Of a DNA stretch of 64,000 nt, positions 43,144-52,441 are shown one piece after another (positions within the stretch are counted from its first letter, which is position 1; every line of letters begins with the position of its first letter). A model generated the notes under the pieces. The model was not told the DNA's origin and made no database searches. It saw only the letters and a program-made list of their open reading frames with translations. The stretch is from Bacillota bacterium (GTDB lineage Bacteria > Bacillota > Clostridia > Lachnospirales > Lachnospiraceae): positions 1 through 64,000 of the forward strand of contig JAEZRJ010000013.1 in NCBI GenBank assembly GCA_023412855.1, given 5' to 3'. Made by a program: the position numbers and the translations under genes.

Positions 43144-44148
43144 ATGAAAAAAGTAATAGCTTTATTACTCTGCATGACTTTAGTAGCAGGAACACTTACC
43201 GCATGTGGCGGTACAAAAGCAGAAGCAGCGAAAACCGGCCTTGGAGTTGCGACATCTATCGCAAAATCGACACCGGCAGGTGAAGAAGATGGATTGGCAG
43301 AAGTGGATTCCATTATCGCAGCCGTACTCGTTGGAACAGACGGTAAAATTCTGGCTTGTAAAATTGATGCAGCCCAGACAAAGATTAATTTTTCCGCAGA
43401 AGGTAAGCTTACAACAGATCCTTCTACGACTTTCCAGACAAAACAAGAGCTTGGTACTGGTTACGGCATGGGTGCGGCTTCTTCCATCGGCAAAGAGTGG
43501 TTTGAGCAGGCAGATGCTTTCGCAGCATATGCGGTAGGAAAGACTATAGATCAAGTTAAGGGTGTTGCGGTAAATGAAGAAGGCGTACCTACGGATGCAG
43601 ATTTAACTTCTTCTGTAACAATTCATGTAGGCGATTTCATTTCTGCAGTTGATAAGGCAGTAGCAAATGCAAAAGATCTGGGCGCAAAGAGCACGGATAA
43701 ACTTGGCTTAGGAACTACTACACAAATGTCCAGCTCCACAGATGCAACGGCTGATGCAGAAGGTCTTGCTCAGGCTTATTCCATGTACTCTGTTGTAACG
43801 ACAGATGCTAACGGTAAAATCACAAGCTGCTATGTAGACGCTTCTCAGGGCAACGTTAACTTCGATGCTACCGGAGCAATTACCTCTGATTTAGCTGCTG
43901 CAGTTTCCACAAAGCAGGAACTTGGCGATGCTTACGGAATGAAGTCAGCTTCTTCCATCGGCAAAGAGTGGTTCGAGCAGGCAGATAGCTTCTCTTCCTT
44001 CGTAATGGGAAAGACTGCATCTGAAGTAAGCGGAATCGCTGTTGACGGTGAAGGCCATGCAGCGGACGCTGATCTTGTAAGCTCCGTAACCGTACATGTA
44101 GGTCCTTTTATCGCTGTAGTTGAAAAGGCTGCATCAAACGCGAAATAA
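43144..44148 (+). CDS. pplA: PplA-like electron transfer lipoprotein with two flavinylation-type motifs
   Basis: A surface lipoprotein (lipobox LTAC, Cys21) with two related ~140-residue domains (about 50-175 and 205-330). Each has a LAxxxS start, the shared segment SSIGKEWFEQAD, and an FMN-attachment-like motif: DLTSSVT (Thr159) and DLVSSVT (Thr316), close to the D-x-x-S/T-G/S-A/V-T consensus used by ApbE-type transferases. An ApbE-type gene follows directly. I infer that two FMN groups are attached covalently, as in Listeria PplA. The repeat units are highly similar, so recent duplication is likely. A strong GGAGG precedes the ATG and a terminator follows. Confidence 0.85.
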   Translation: MKKVIALLLCMTLVAGTLTACGGTKAEAAKTGLGVATSIAKSTPAGEEDGLAEVDSIIAAVLVGTDGKILACKIDAAQTKINFSAEGKLTTDPSTTFQTKQELGTGYGMGAASSIGKEWFEQADAFAAYAVGKTIDQVKGVAVNEEGVPTDADLTSSVTIHVGDFISAVDKAVANAKDLGAKSTDKLGLGTTTQMSSSTDATADAEGLAQAYSMYSVVTTDANGKITSCYVDASQGNVNFDATGAITSDLAAAVSTKQELGDAYGMKSASSIGKEWFEQADSFSSFVMGKTASEVSGIAVDGEGHAADADLVSSVTVHVGPFIAVVEKAASNAK

Positions 44149-44170
44149 TAATGAACTTGAAATAATTTAC

Positions 44171-44213
44171 GGGGGATGCATTATTTTTCAAAAAAATAGT
44201 GCATCCTCCTTTC
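44171..44213 (+). terminator. Terminator after the pplA-like gene
   Basis: The long stem GGGGGATGCATTATTTTT / AAAAATAGTGCATCCTCC has only a few mismatches and is followed by TTTC. An extended -10 element TGGTATAAT (44217-44225) right after it may restart transcription for the fmnB-like gene. Confidence 0.75.
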
Positions 44214-44255
44214 ATATGGTATAATTAGGAAACTAATTTTTCAGAGGTGGACAAG

Positions 44256-45311
44256 TTGAAACGAAAAATTACTGCATTCCTGTTAGGAATGATGATGATA
44301 TCGATGCTGTCGGCTTGCTCGTTTGGCAAGGATATGCGCTATGAGGCCAGCTTTCTGGAGCTGTTCGATACGGCAAGCGTAATCGTAGGATATGCGAAGA
44401 GCGAAGAGGAATTCACGAAGTACAGTCAGATGATATATGATGAATTGAAAGTATATAACGAGCTCTACGATATTTATAATGATTACGAGGGCGTAAACAA
44501 TATAAAAACGATTAATGATAATGCGGGTATAAAGCCGGTAAAAGTGGATCGGAAAATCATAGATCTTCTTCTATTTTCCAAGGAATGGTATGAGAAGACA
44601 AATGGAGAGATAAACGTGGCCTTTGGTTCCGTGCTCTCTCTATGGCACGATCATCGGACCGCGGGTCTGGACAACCCGGAGAATGCAACTCTTCCCGATT
44701 ATGAAGAGCTGAAAGAGCGAAACCAGCACATCGACATCGGCGATATGGTCATCGACGAGGAGGCATCCACCGTTTATTTGAAGGACCCTGAAATGAGTCT
44801 GGACGTAGGTGCTATTGCCAAGGGCTATGCAGTGGAGAGAGCCGCTCTCTTCGCACAGGAGGCGGGCTTTGAGAACGGTATGATTTCCGTAGGGGGAAAT
44901 GTCAGAACCTTTGGAAACAAGCTAGACGATAACGGTAAGGAAATTCCCTGGAGTGTAGGAATACAGAACCCGGATTTATCCAGCGATGTAAAGACACTTT
45001 ATGTGTTGAATCTGTCGGGATATTCTCTTGTGACAAGCGGTATTTACGAGCGCTACTATGTGGTGGACGGGAAGCAGTACCATCATATTATCGATCCTAA
45101 GACGCTGATGCCGACGGAATATTTTGTTTCCGTTTCCATCATCTGTCCGGATTCCGGCATGGCGGATGCTCTTTCGACGGCGGTGTTCAATATGCCTTAT
45201 GAAGAGGGCAGTAAGCTGATTGAGGGGCTTGACGGCGTGGAAGCTCTATGGGTGTTCCCCGACCAGAGCATGAAGTACAGCAGCGGCTTTCAAGCAATGA
45301 TCAGAGATTAA
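44256..45311 (+). CDS. fmnB: ApbE-family FMN transferase, lipoprotein (FmnB-like)
   Basis: This enzyme uses FAD to attach FMN covalently to threonine in target proteins at the outer membrane face. It has a lipobox LSAC (Cys21), then the ApbE signatures SLDVGAIAKGYAVERA, ISVGGNVRTFG and HHIIDPKTLMPT with SxLSTAVF. The start is TTG 44256 with AGAGG nine bases upstream; the in-frame GTG 44247 overlaps that site. It lies just after its likely substrate, the PplA-like lipoprotein, and is followed by EetA-like and EetB-like genes. Confidence 0.92.
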   Translation: MKRKITAFLLGMMMISMLSACSFGKDMRYEASFLELFDTASVIVGYAKSEEEFTKYSQMIYDELKVYNELYDIYNDYEGVNNIKTINDNAGIKPVKVDRKIIDLLLFSKEWYEKTNGEINVAFGSVLSLWHDHRTAGLDNPENATLPDYEELKERNQHIDIGDMVIDEEASTVYLKDPEMSLDVGAIAKGYAVERAALFAQEAGFENGMISVGGNVRTFGNKLDDNGKEIPWSVGIQNPDLSSDVKTLYVLNLSGYSLVTSGIYERYYVVDGKQYHHIIDPKTLMPTEYFVSVSIICPDSGMADALSTAVFNMPYEEGSKLIEGLDGVEALWVFPDQSMKYSSGFQAMIRD

Positions 45312-45380
45312 ATATATGGTAAGGGCGAAATGCTATGAAGCCGAAGGGTGAATAGCAGCTATGATGGAATGGTGTAGTCT

Positions 45381-45749
45381 ATGATAAAGAAGAACGATTT
45401 GATTCTTGCCGGAGCGATTCTTATAATTGCTCTGGCGGCGGTAGTTTTTATAAATGTTACAAAGAAGGAAGGCGCGGTGGTAGTAGTCACTATAGGCGGC
45501 GAGGTGTATAAGACATTGCCTCTGGATGAAGACACTACGCTTACGATAGGAGACAGACAGGGCGATTATAATGTTTTGGAGATTAAGGAGGGAGAGGTAA
45601 CGATGACGGAAGCTAACTGTCCTGACAAAATTTGCGTGGCTCATAGAAGTATCCACTACGATCATGAATCTATTATATGTCTGCCTCACGGAGTTTCTGT
45701 GGAGATTCGTGACGGAGAGAAGAGCGATGTGGATATGATCGCCAATTAA
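45381..45749 (+). CDS. eetA: EetA-like membrane protein with NusG domain II fold
   Basis: A 122-residue protein: one N-terminal membrane helix (LILAGAILIIALAAVVFINV) followed by an extracytoplasmic NusG domain II-like beta domain with two cysteine-bearing loops, ANCPDKICV and ESIICLPHG. It corresponds to the small membrane component EetA of the flavin-based electron transfer chain. The molecular role is unresolved; it may help move electrons from quinol to the flavin lipoprotein. It is 12 bases from the next gene. Confidence 0.85.
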   Translation: MIKKNDLILAGAILIIALAAVVFINVTKKEGAVVVVTIGGEVYKTLPLDEDTTLTIGDRQGDYNVLEIKEGEVTMTEANCPDKICVAHRSIHYDHESIICLPHGVSVEIRDGEKSDVDMIAN

Positions 45750-45761
45750 TAAGGAGTACAG

Positions 45762-46265
45762 ATGAAGACAAGAAATGTCGCAACGTATGGAATGCTGATT
45801 GCATTGGCCTTTATTTTAAGTTATATAGAGAGTATCATACCGATTCCCGTGCCGGTTCCGGGTATTAAGATCGGGCTGGCGAATCTGGTGGTAATTACTG
45901 CCTTATTTACCATGGGACCGAAGCAGGCTTTCGTATTATCCATGATTCGGATCGTTCTGGTAGGTTTTACTTTCGGTAATCTGTCCACGATGATGTTCAG
46001 CTTTGCGGGTGGTATGCTAAGCTGGCTTCTTATGGTGGCGGCGAAGCGGTGGAAGCGTTTTTCCATGACCGGAGTGAGTATTCTTGGAGGTATCGGTCAT
46101 AATATCGGACAGATTTCGGTTGCTATGTGGGTAATAAATAACAGCGTACTTTTATACTATCTTCCGTTTCTTATTATTTCCGGTCTCGTTACGGGGGCGG
46201 TTATCGGTATCGTAGGAGCGCTTATAACGACCAATATTAAAAAATTAGATTTTATAAAAAACTAG
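45762..46265 (+). CDS. eetB: EetB-like Gx-transporter-family membrane protein
   Basis: A 167-residue protein with about five membrane helices, formerly annotated as heptaprenyl diphosphate synthase component I, now placed near ECF S-component/Gx transporters. Conserved segments are IPIPVPGIKIGLANLVV and GGIGHNIGQISVAM. It corresponds to EetB in extracellular electron transfer loci and closes the operon. AAGGAG precedes the ATG. Its TAG stop is inside the left arm of a 168-bp palindromic element. Confidence 0.87.
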   Translation: MKTRNVATYGMLIALAFILSYIESIIPIPVPVPGIKIGLANLVVITALFTMGPKQAFVLSMIRIVLVGFTFGNLSTMMFSFAGGMLSWLLMVAAKRWKRFSMTGVSILGGIGHNIGQISVAMWVINNSVLLYYLPFLIISGLVTGAVIGIVGALITTNIKKLDFIKN

Positions 46266-46428
46266 TATAACGTTCGACAAATAACTGGACCAATCGCGCA
46301 GAATGCTTTTCCTAGTGTGCAGTTCGAAAAACGTAGGCGTAGCGGGCTACGCTGAAGCTTTTCGAACTGTACAATCGGGAAAGCAGGCAAGCGATTTGGA
46401 GTAGTTATTTGCGAAACGTTGTACTAGT
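46261..46428. repeat. 168-bp palindromic element (family D) after eetB
   Basis: The outer arms ACTAGTATAACGTT...CAAATAACT and AGTTATTTGC...AACGTTGTACTAGT are inverted. A second inner pair is GCAGTTCGAAAA / TTTTCGAACTG around a loop with GTAGGCGTAGCGGGCTACGC. Only a one-armed relic of the end (AGTTATTTGC...ACTAG near 55509-55532) was found elsewhere. The structure could terminate transcription or be a small non-autonomous mobile element. Confidence 0.7.
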
Positions 46429-46509
46429 ATGTTAATATTTATTATTACATCAGTTCATTATCTATGTCCAGTTTTATATACATTATTTTACAAGATACAT
46501 TTCCGGATC

Positions 46510-46658
46510 GTTACTGTTTATTCCGTTCCCAGTAACGCATGATGTTCTGCAATGCAAACTTTATGCATTTAAATTTGTTCCGCGAAGCAGAAATCATATC
46601 TTGCATCACGTTCTTACGTAGCTCAACAGCAAGTGTTAAGCTACTGTGTGAACAGTAG
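46510..46658 (-). repeat. Dispersed element family A, copy 4
   Basis: It runs GTTACTGTTTATTCCGTTCC...CAGTAACGCATGATGTTCTG, then AATTTGTTCCGCGAAGCAG, CTTGCATCACGTTCTTACG, and ends GTGAACAGTAG. It has the same orientation as the copy at the window start. It lies in the convergent gap between eetB and the FtsX gene. Confidence 0.85.
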
Positions 46659-46720
46659 CTCCCGCTTTAAGCTATCGGCGCAAAAGAAGCTTTTGCCGCA
46701 GGCACATTTATACCCATCCT

Positions 46721-49198
46721 CTATTCCATACCCTTCAGCACTTCCACCATATCCAGCCGCCTTATTCTCTTCGAGAAAAAGATTCCTGCGAGTACAGAAA
46801 TACCCAGTACAAATATTGCTGCATATATATAATCTCCTGCTGAAATCACAGCTTCATAATCATAACTGTCGCCATTGCTGTCAAACATATATTGCAGGAT
46901 TATTTTTGCGAACGGCGCCCCCAGAAATATTCCTATGACAGACAGCCACAGATTCTGGATGGTCAGTATTTTCTGAATCTGCTTACTCTCAAACCCTAAT
47001 ACTTTTAATGTGGCAAACTCTTTGATCCTTTCGTTAAAAGACAGATTTCCCGAATTATACAAAACAATTATGATCAAAATGGCTGCAAAAACAATTAGGA
47101 CTCCTACCATCACATACATAATCTGCATAGATTGCATAAAAGCGTCCAATCGATCCGTTTTACTATGTGTGGCGGTAATCAAGCTGTTTGTTCGCTCCAA
47201 GTCCGTAACATCCTCATTTGTATACAGAAAAGCAGGTAAGAACTTATTGCCCGTCTCTTCAAAGTCTTTTCTTAGCATGGTAATACCACTGCTCGTAGGA
47301 TTTCTGCTGACTACCCCGACAGTAGCTCTATACCACTCATTTTTATCATAGATATGCCAGTAAATTCCATCCCCAACTTCAACGCCGAGTGAAAGCGCAA
47401 GTTTAGAAGAAATGGCTACCGTTCCTTCCGGAATGGACACCTCCTCCTGCCTCACATTAGTGATTCCATAAAAGCCTTTCCCCTCTGTGACCGCAAGCCC
47501 CGTTGTCTTCTTATCGCCGGACAGCGCATGGTTCTTAGCCGCAACCTCCACACTGCCGGCCATAATAAGTTCTCCTCCATACTTTTCTGAAAATGTATCC
47601 GCCTGCTGCGTCGTAATATCCTTTGCAAATTGGATATTATAATCATAATTCTGAAGTTTTCCGAAACTCCAATCATACACATTATCCAGCGTCGTATTGC
47701 AAGCTAATCCGCAAGCCATGATCATCATGCCGCAGGCTGTTCCAAAAACTCCCATAAAAGCACGTAACCTGGCTCTCGAAATATCTCTCAGATTATATTG
47801 TACCGTAAAACCCAGCCCCTTCCAGAAGGGCAGCTTTTCGAAAATACAGTTCTTGCCAGACTTGGGCGGCGCCGGACGCAGCGCTTCGGATGGCTTTACA
47901 CGAAGCAGTCTGCGACAGCTTAGATATGATGTCCCGGTGCAGACCAGAACAATAACAGCCGCTGCCGCAAAAAATGAATTGTCATAAGCAGCCTTCCATT
48001 CAGGAATGGTATAAAAGGATTCAAACAATTCTGTCAATGCCTGCCCCCACCACAACGGTCCAATAATCAATCCAAAACCAGCTCCCAATGCGGATATGAC
48101 AAAACTATAACTCAAGTAATGTCTCATGATTTTACTATTTTTCATTCCAAGAGCATTCATAGTTCCGATCTGGGTTCTCTGATTAGCTACCATTCTGCTC
48201 ATAGTAGTCATAATAACCAGCAAGGCAATCAGTACAAATACCATAGAAAATATATAAGCAAACTGCTCATGCTGACTGAGTTCATCCTCCAAGACCTTCA
48301 TTCCTGCAATGGAATCCTTATCCACGAATACGGCATAATTGCCATTTACTGCTTCAGATATTTCATTTTCTAAGACCAGCACATCTTCTTTATCCGTGGA
48401 CAAGATCATCTGCGTATACGGCATCATGGCAAGAAGCTTTTCATCACTGAGTCCATCGATTCTTTTAAGCAGCATTTCCCGTGTAATTGCGTCTTTCGTC
48501 AGTCCGTTTGTTTCTAATTGTTCCAGTACGGCATCCAGCAGTTTCGTATGCTCCAGCACATCATTGGCAGTGATTTTTCCCGCAGCAATCAAATGCTCTA
48601 CATATTCCCGCACAGGGAATGCCTTATAGGACATATATACATAGGCTATATTCTTAAAATCCACATCCAAATCGGTGTCTGCACACATATAACTGAATTC
48701 CGGTGAAGCAATCAGGCCTGCTATTTTCTTTTCTACCGGCACTCCATTATATGTAACCGCAAAATCATCTCCCACCGACAGGTCCCATTCCTTCGCAAAA
48801 CGCTCAGATAACCATAAATGCTCTGTATCGGAAGGATTAAATTCCACACCCTCTAACACATATGGCTTTGTCAGCAGATTCTCATCTTCCAGAAAAATCT
48901 CAATCTGAGCATTGTTCTGCCCTACGGAGGTTCCGGTCACTTGCATACGCAGCTGCGCGGCAGTAACATCCGGAAGCTCCCTCACTTTCTTTAAATCTTC
49001 ATCAGAGAATCCTTCTCCGTATAGCCAGCCGTCTGCCAGATTCGTTTTCTGATAGAAATTATCCAAAGCATGGTATGCCCCGACATTGCTGGCCTTGAGG
49101 AGAGTAAACATACATACTGCCAGAAAAGATAATAAAAATACGGAAAAGAACTGTCCAAAATTATTTTGTATCTCACGGAGCATTTTTCTTATGAGCAT
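46721..49198 (-). CDS. FtsX-like ABC transporter permease (MacB type)
   Basis: An 825-residue membrane protein. N-terminal helix, large extracytoplasmic domain, then three helices with an FtsX core (FVLIALLVIMTTMSRMVANQ), a second extracytoplasmic domain and another FtsX core near the C terminus (YVMVGVLIVFAAILIII). The layout fits efflux or lipoprotein/peptide-handling permeases of the FtsX superfamily. The ATG at 49198 overlaps the TAA of the upstream ATPase (TAATG), so translation is coupled. It is under the same TetR control as the ATPase. The substrate is unknown. Confidence 0.9.
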   Translation of the reverse strand: MLIRKMLREIQNNFGQFFSVFLLSFLAVCMFTLLKASNVGAYHALDNFYQKTNLADGWLYGEGFSDEDLKKVRELPDVTAAQLRMQVTGTSVGQNNAQIEIFLEDENLLTKPYVLEGVEFNPSDTEHLWLSERFAKEWDLSVGDDFAVTYNGVPVEKKIAGLIASPEFSYMCADTDLDVDFKNIAYVYMSYKAFPVREYVEHLIAAGKITANDVLEHTKLLDAVLEQLETNGLTKDAITREMLLKRIDGLSDEKLLAMMPYTQMILSTDKEDVLVLENEISEAVNGNYAVFVDKDSIAGMKVLEDELSQHEQFAYIFSMVFVLIALLVIMTTMSRMVANQRTQIGTMNALGMKNSKIMRHYLSYSFVISALGAGFGLIIGPLWWGQALTELFESFYTIPEWKAAYDNSFFAAAAVIVLVCTGTSYLSCRRLLRVKPSEALRPAPPKSGKNCIFEKLPFWKGLGFTVQYNLRDISRARLRAFMGVFGTACGMMIMACGLACNTTLDNVYDWSFGKLQNYDYNIQFAKDITTQQADTFSEKYGGELIMAGSVEVAAKNHALSGDKKTTGLAVTEGKGFYGITNVRQEEVSIPEGTVAISSKLALSLGVEVGDGIYWHIYDKNEWYRATVGVVSRNPTSSGITMLRKDFEETGNKFLPAFLYTNEDVTDLERTNSLITATHSKTDRLDAFMQSMQIMYVMVGVLIVFAAILIIIVLYNSGNLSFNERIKEFATLKVLGFESKQIQKILTIQNLWLSVIGIFLGAPFAKIILQYMFDSNGDSYDYEAVISAGDYIYAAIFVLGISVLAGIFFSKRIRRLDMVEVLKGME

Positions 49199-49899
49199 TA
49201 CCAATTTACCTCCCTTACCGGAAGTGGATGTTCGTTATGTATTATTTCACGAATTTTTCCATTTTTCATTCGGATCACTTTATCCGCACATTTTGCAATA
49301 TCTGCATTATGCGTCACTACAATGACCGTATGATGCTTCTTTTGGCACAAATCCTGTAACAGCTCGAGGACGATGATTCCCGTCTCTGAGTCCAGAGCAC
49401 CGGTCGGCTCATCTCCTAACACTATCCTCGGATTTTTCGCCAATGCTCTCGCGATAGATACTCGTTGTTGTTCTCCTCCCGACATTTGGGACGGAAATTT
49501 GTCCTTGTGCTCCTCTAACCCCACTGCTTTGAGAAGCTCCATCGGTTCCGAAGCATCCTTTACTATGTTTTTTGTCAGTGCAATATTTTCATATGCAGTC
49601 AGACTCGGCAACAGATTATAGAACTGAAATACAAAGCCGATCGTCTTTGCCCTATAATTGGATAGCTGCTTGTCATTCATGGCGGAAACCTCCATGCCGT
49701 CAATGATCACTTTCCCCTGCGTCGGAACATCCATGCCTCCAAGCATATTCAATACGGTTGATTTTCCGGCTCCCGACTGGCCAAGAATGACAACGAATTC
49801 TCCCTTTTCAATAGTAAAGTCTACATGATTGACTGCAATCTGTTTTCCTTCTCCCGTTCCATAGGTTTTCACAACATCCTGAAATTCTACTAAGCTCAT
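49198..49899 (-). CDS. ABC transporter ATPase (MacB/LolD-like)
   Basis: A 233-residue ATPase with Walker A LGQSGAGKST, signature MSGGEQQRVSIARAL, Walker B RIVLGDEPTGALD and the switch histidine VVVTHN. It pairs with the FtsX permease downstream (coupled TAATG). It lies 20 bases after the TetR gene, so all three genes form one operon. Export of antimicrobial compounds or peptides is a reasonable guess from the family. Confidence 0.93.
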   Translation of the reverse strand: MSLVEFQDVVKTYGTGEGKQIAVNHVDFTIEKGEFVVILGQSGAGKSTVLNMLGGMDVPTQGKVIIDGMEVSAMNDKQLSNYRAKTIGFVFQFYNLLPSLTAYENIALTKNIVKDASEPMELLKAVGLEEHKDKFPSQMSGGEQQRVSIARALAKNPRIVLGDEPTGALDSETGIIVLELLQDLCQKKHHTVIVVTHNADIAKCADKVIRMKNGKIREIIHNEHPLPVREVNW

Positions 49900-49919
49900 G
49901 CTTCTATTTACTCCTCTTC

Positions 49920-50504
49920 TTATGCTTTTACATATTCATATAACGCCTTCATAATCAGGCGAAAGTTTTCTTTTAATGCCTTTTCGTTCATCATATCTTT
50001 ATTTTCCAAAGCATATGCCATAATCTTCGGAAAGTTAGCAATAACTCCATAATCCAGATTCTCCTTGATGCCTGTCGTATGACCCAATAAAATATGAATT
50101 ATCTGTTCGTCGCGCTCCGGGTTATATATAAGCTCGGACGGAATTGTTTTTTTCAGCCATTCTTCATCTTCTGCAGTCATCTTGTATATAAGATTTTCCT
50201 GCGGATTAAAGATTGCACTTTGATACCACTCAAACAATTCATCGATGGTCATTGTTCCTTTTTTATTCAGCAATTGCTGAAAGGCATCTAATTTTTCCCT
50301 TCTCCACTGAGACATTACCTCCATAACCAGCATTTCCTTGGAAGAAAAAAAATGATAAAAGGTTCCCTTTCCAATTCCAACCGTTTTTGCAAGTTCTGAG
50401 ATATTCGTATTTCTAATTCCTCTCTCAAGCATCTGCTCCGACGCTTTCTCCAACAATCTTTTTCGAATCTGTTCTTTTTCTTTTTCTGAAAATATAGGCG
50501 GCAT
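49920..50504 (-). CDS. TetR-family repressor
   Basis: A 194-residue TetR-like protein. The N-terminal DNA-binding motif ISELAKTVGIGKGTFYHFF is clear and the ligand domain is typical in length. It heads the operon with the ABC ATPase and FtsX permease. A perfect inverted repeat just upstream (50518-50548) is its likely operator, so it would repress its own operon. The effector is probably a compound handled by the ABC system. Confidence 0.92.
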   Translation of the reverse strand: MPPIFSEKEKEQIRKRLLEKASEQMLERGIRNTNISELAKTVGIGKGTFYHFFSSKEMLVMEVMSQWRREKLDAFQQLLNKKGTMTIDELFEWYQSAIFNPQENLIYKMTAEDEEWLKKTIPSELIYNPERDEQIIHILLGHTTGIKENLDYGVIANFPKIMAYALENKDMMNEKALKENFRLIMKALYEYVKA

Positions 50505-50517
50505 AGATCTCTCCTTT

Positions 50518-50548
50518 TATATGACCAGCAATATTATTTGGTCATATA
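50518..50548. promoter_or_regulatory. TetR operator
   Basis: TATATGACCA and TGGTCATATA are exact inverted repeats with an 11-base spacer, located 13 bases upstream of the tetR start. The position is that of an autoregulatory operator. Confidence 0.7.
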
Positions 50549-50635
50549 AATTGTACTGCAACAGAAAAAGGAATGCAATGACGCACTCCTTCTGTATCTG
50601 ATAAGATTTCTCAATATGGCGCAATCTCACTATTT

Positions 50636-52354
50636 TTATTTTAATTTCTGTGATGCCTTCCACATAGCCGCATATTTTCCATGCTGCTCGAGCAGCTCTT
50701 CATGTGTTCCATTTTCCACAATTTTTCCATCATTTACTACCAAAGTCTGATCTGCATGCCTCACAATCGGTAATGTATGCGCTACCATAATCACAGTCTT
50801 ATCTGTTTTCAGCAACTGCGAAATGGCTTGCTTTACCAGTAATTCATTTTCAATGTCCAAAGATGCTGTTGCTTCATCCAAAAGAATGATCGGACTATTC
50901 TTAATCAATGCTCTCGCCACGGATAACCGCTGTTTCTCCCCTCCTGACAGCCGATTTCCATTTTCCCCGACCTGCGTATCATATCCATTTTTCATATTTC
51001 GAATAAATCCGTCACAATTTGCCAATCTGCAGGCCTCTTCCACCTCTTCGTCCGTTGCCTCTGCTCTTGCATATCGGATATTGTTCCTCACTGTATCATT
51101 GAACAAAAATACATTTTGATCGACTGCCGAAATATTTGATAGTACCTGTTCGGACGATGCTCCTTTCGTATCACATCCGCCTATTCTTATCCTTCCGGAA
51201 TCCGGAAGATAATATTTTGATATCAGATTAAGAATGGTGGATTTGCCTGATCCGGAATCACCTACAATTGCAGTAAAGCTATTTTGCTTAATTTTGAAGC
51301 TGACATCCCTTAATATTTCCTCTCCACAGTTATAAGAAAATGCAACATGTTCAAATTCAATACCGGAATCTCTGGGCTGGAATCCTGTCACATCCGCTGT
51401 TTCTTCCTCTTCTCCCAGAATTCTTTCAATATTTTCCCTGGACAGCATCAAATTCTTGTAGGATAAAAAAAGAATGAACAGTGAACCATTGGACTTCGCC
51501 ACAAACAAAGGCAGCATGGTCAGTAAAATCAATATCTGCGGTGTTATTATTCCTTGCATGTAAGCATTTGCAGTCAATATAATAATAATCGGAAGGGCCA
51601 GCCAGCTGATTCCCATATAAATGGAGCCGATGGGAAGCACTACTTTTTCAAACTGATAGCTGATATCTGAATAATCCTTCATAGCTTTTGTCAAGACTTC
51701 ATTTTTTCTGCCACCCATGCCATAGGCCCGGAGCGTCTGCATTCCCGATATATATTCCGTGATGGCACTGACATTTTCCTGTCTTGCCTTGTTTTTTCTT
51801 GTCCCATGAAATTTCACCTTCCGAATCGTCAGGTACATGGTCGGAATCAACAGTAAAGATGAAATAATAAGAACAATTCCTACCGACAGATATATGCAGG
51901 CTGCTGCCAGGCCGGATGCAATTACAAGAACGGAGATCTTCACAATATCAGAAAGCTTATGGGTAAGAATCTGCTCATAATCAGCCACTTCACTGGATGC
52001 TCCATTTATGTAAAATCCGGTTTTGTTCTTTATAAAACGGTTCAGCGGTATTCTTTTCATCTTATCGCCAAGAGCAATCCTGATATTCCTGCTTACATCG
52101 GAACCTCCAATTTGACTGCCTACATAAGAGACCGAATACAGAATAAGCCTTGCAATAAAAATACCTGCAACAACAAAGGTCAAAATGAGCAATTCGCGGA
52201 TATGCATGCCTAAGCCAAAAATCAATTCCAGTATCTGATACAATACCAAAAATCCGCTAATGCTAAGCAATCCTTCCACGACGATTCCGCCTATGGACAG
52301 CTTTAACATTCTTCCCATCCGAAATACTTCTTGTTTTATCATATTAATAACCAT
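50636..52354 (-). CDS. ABC half-transporter (exporter fold), subunit B
   Basis: A 572-residue protein with an N-terminal six-helix membrane domain and a C-terminal ATPase: Walker A VGDSGSGKST, signature RLSGGEKQRLSVARAL, Walker B IILLDEATASLD and the switch in MVAHTLPIV. It pairs with the following (upstream) half-transporter. Such heterodimers with exporter fold but next to AraC regulators include the importers YbtP/YbtQ for siderophores as well as exporters. The direction of transport cannot be read. A start at 52342 is an alternative. Confidence 0.9.
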   Translation of the reverse strand: MVINMIKQEVFRMGRMLKLSIGGIVVEGLLSISGFLVLYQILELIFGLGMHIRELLILTFVVAGIFIARLILYSVSYVGSQIGGSDVSRNIRIALGDKMKRIPLNRFIKNKTGFYINGASSEVADYEQILTHKLSDIVKISVLVIASGLAAACIYLSVGIVLIISSLLLIPTMYLTIRKVKFHGTRKNKARQENVSAITEYISGMQTLRAYGMGGRKNEVLTKAMKDYSDISYQFEKVVLPIGSIYMGISWLALPIIIILTANAYMQGIITPQILILLTMLPLFVAKSNGSLFILFLSYKNLMLSRENIERILGEEEETADVTGFQPRDSGIEFEHVAFSYNCGEEILRDVSFKIKQNSFTAIVGDSGSGKSTILNLISKYYLPDSGRIRIGGCDTKGASSEQVLSNISAVDQNVFLFNDTVRNNIRYARAEATDEEVEEACRLANCDGFIRNMKNGYDTQVGENGNRLSGGEKQRLSVARALIKNSPIILLDEATASLDIENELLVKQAISQLLKTDKTVIMVAHTLPIVRHADQTLVVNDGKIVENGTHEELLEQHGKYAAMWKASQKLK

Positions 52355-52441
52355 GCCTTTCTCATAGCCTGCAAACTTTGGGCCGCAGGCACAATATTTG
52401 CAAGCATAATAAATTATGCTGTGAAAAATTCATTTTTCACA

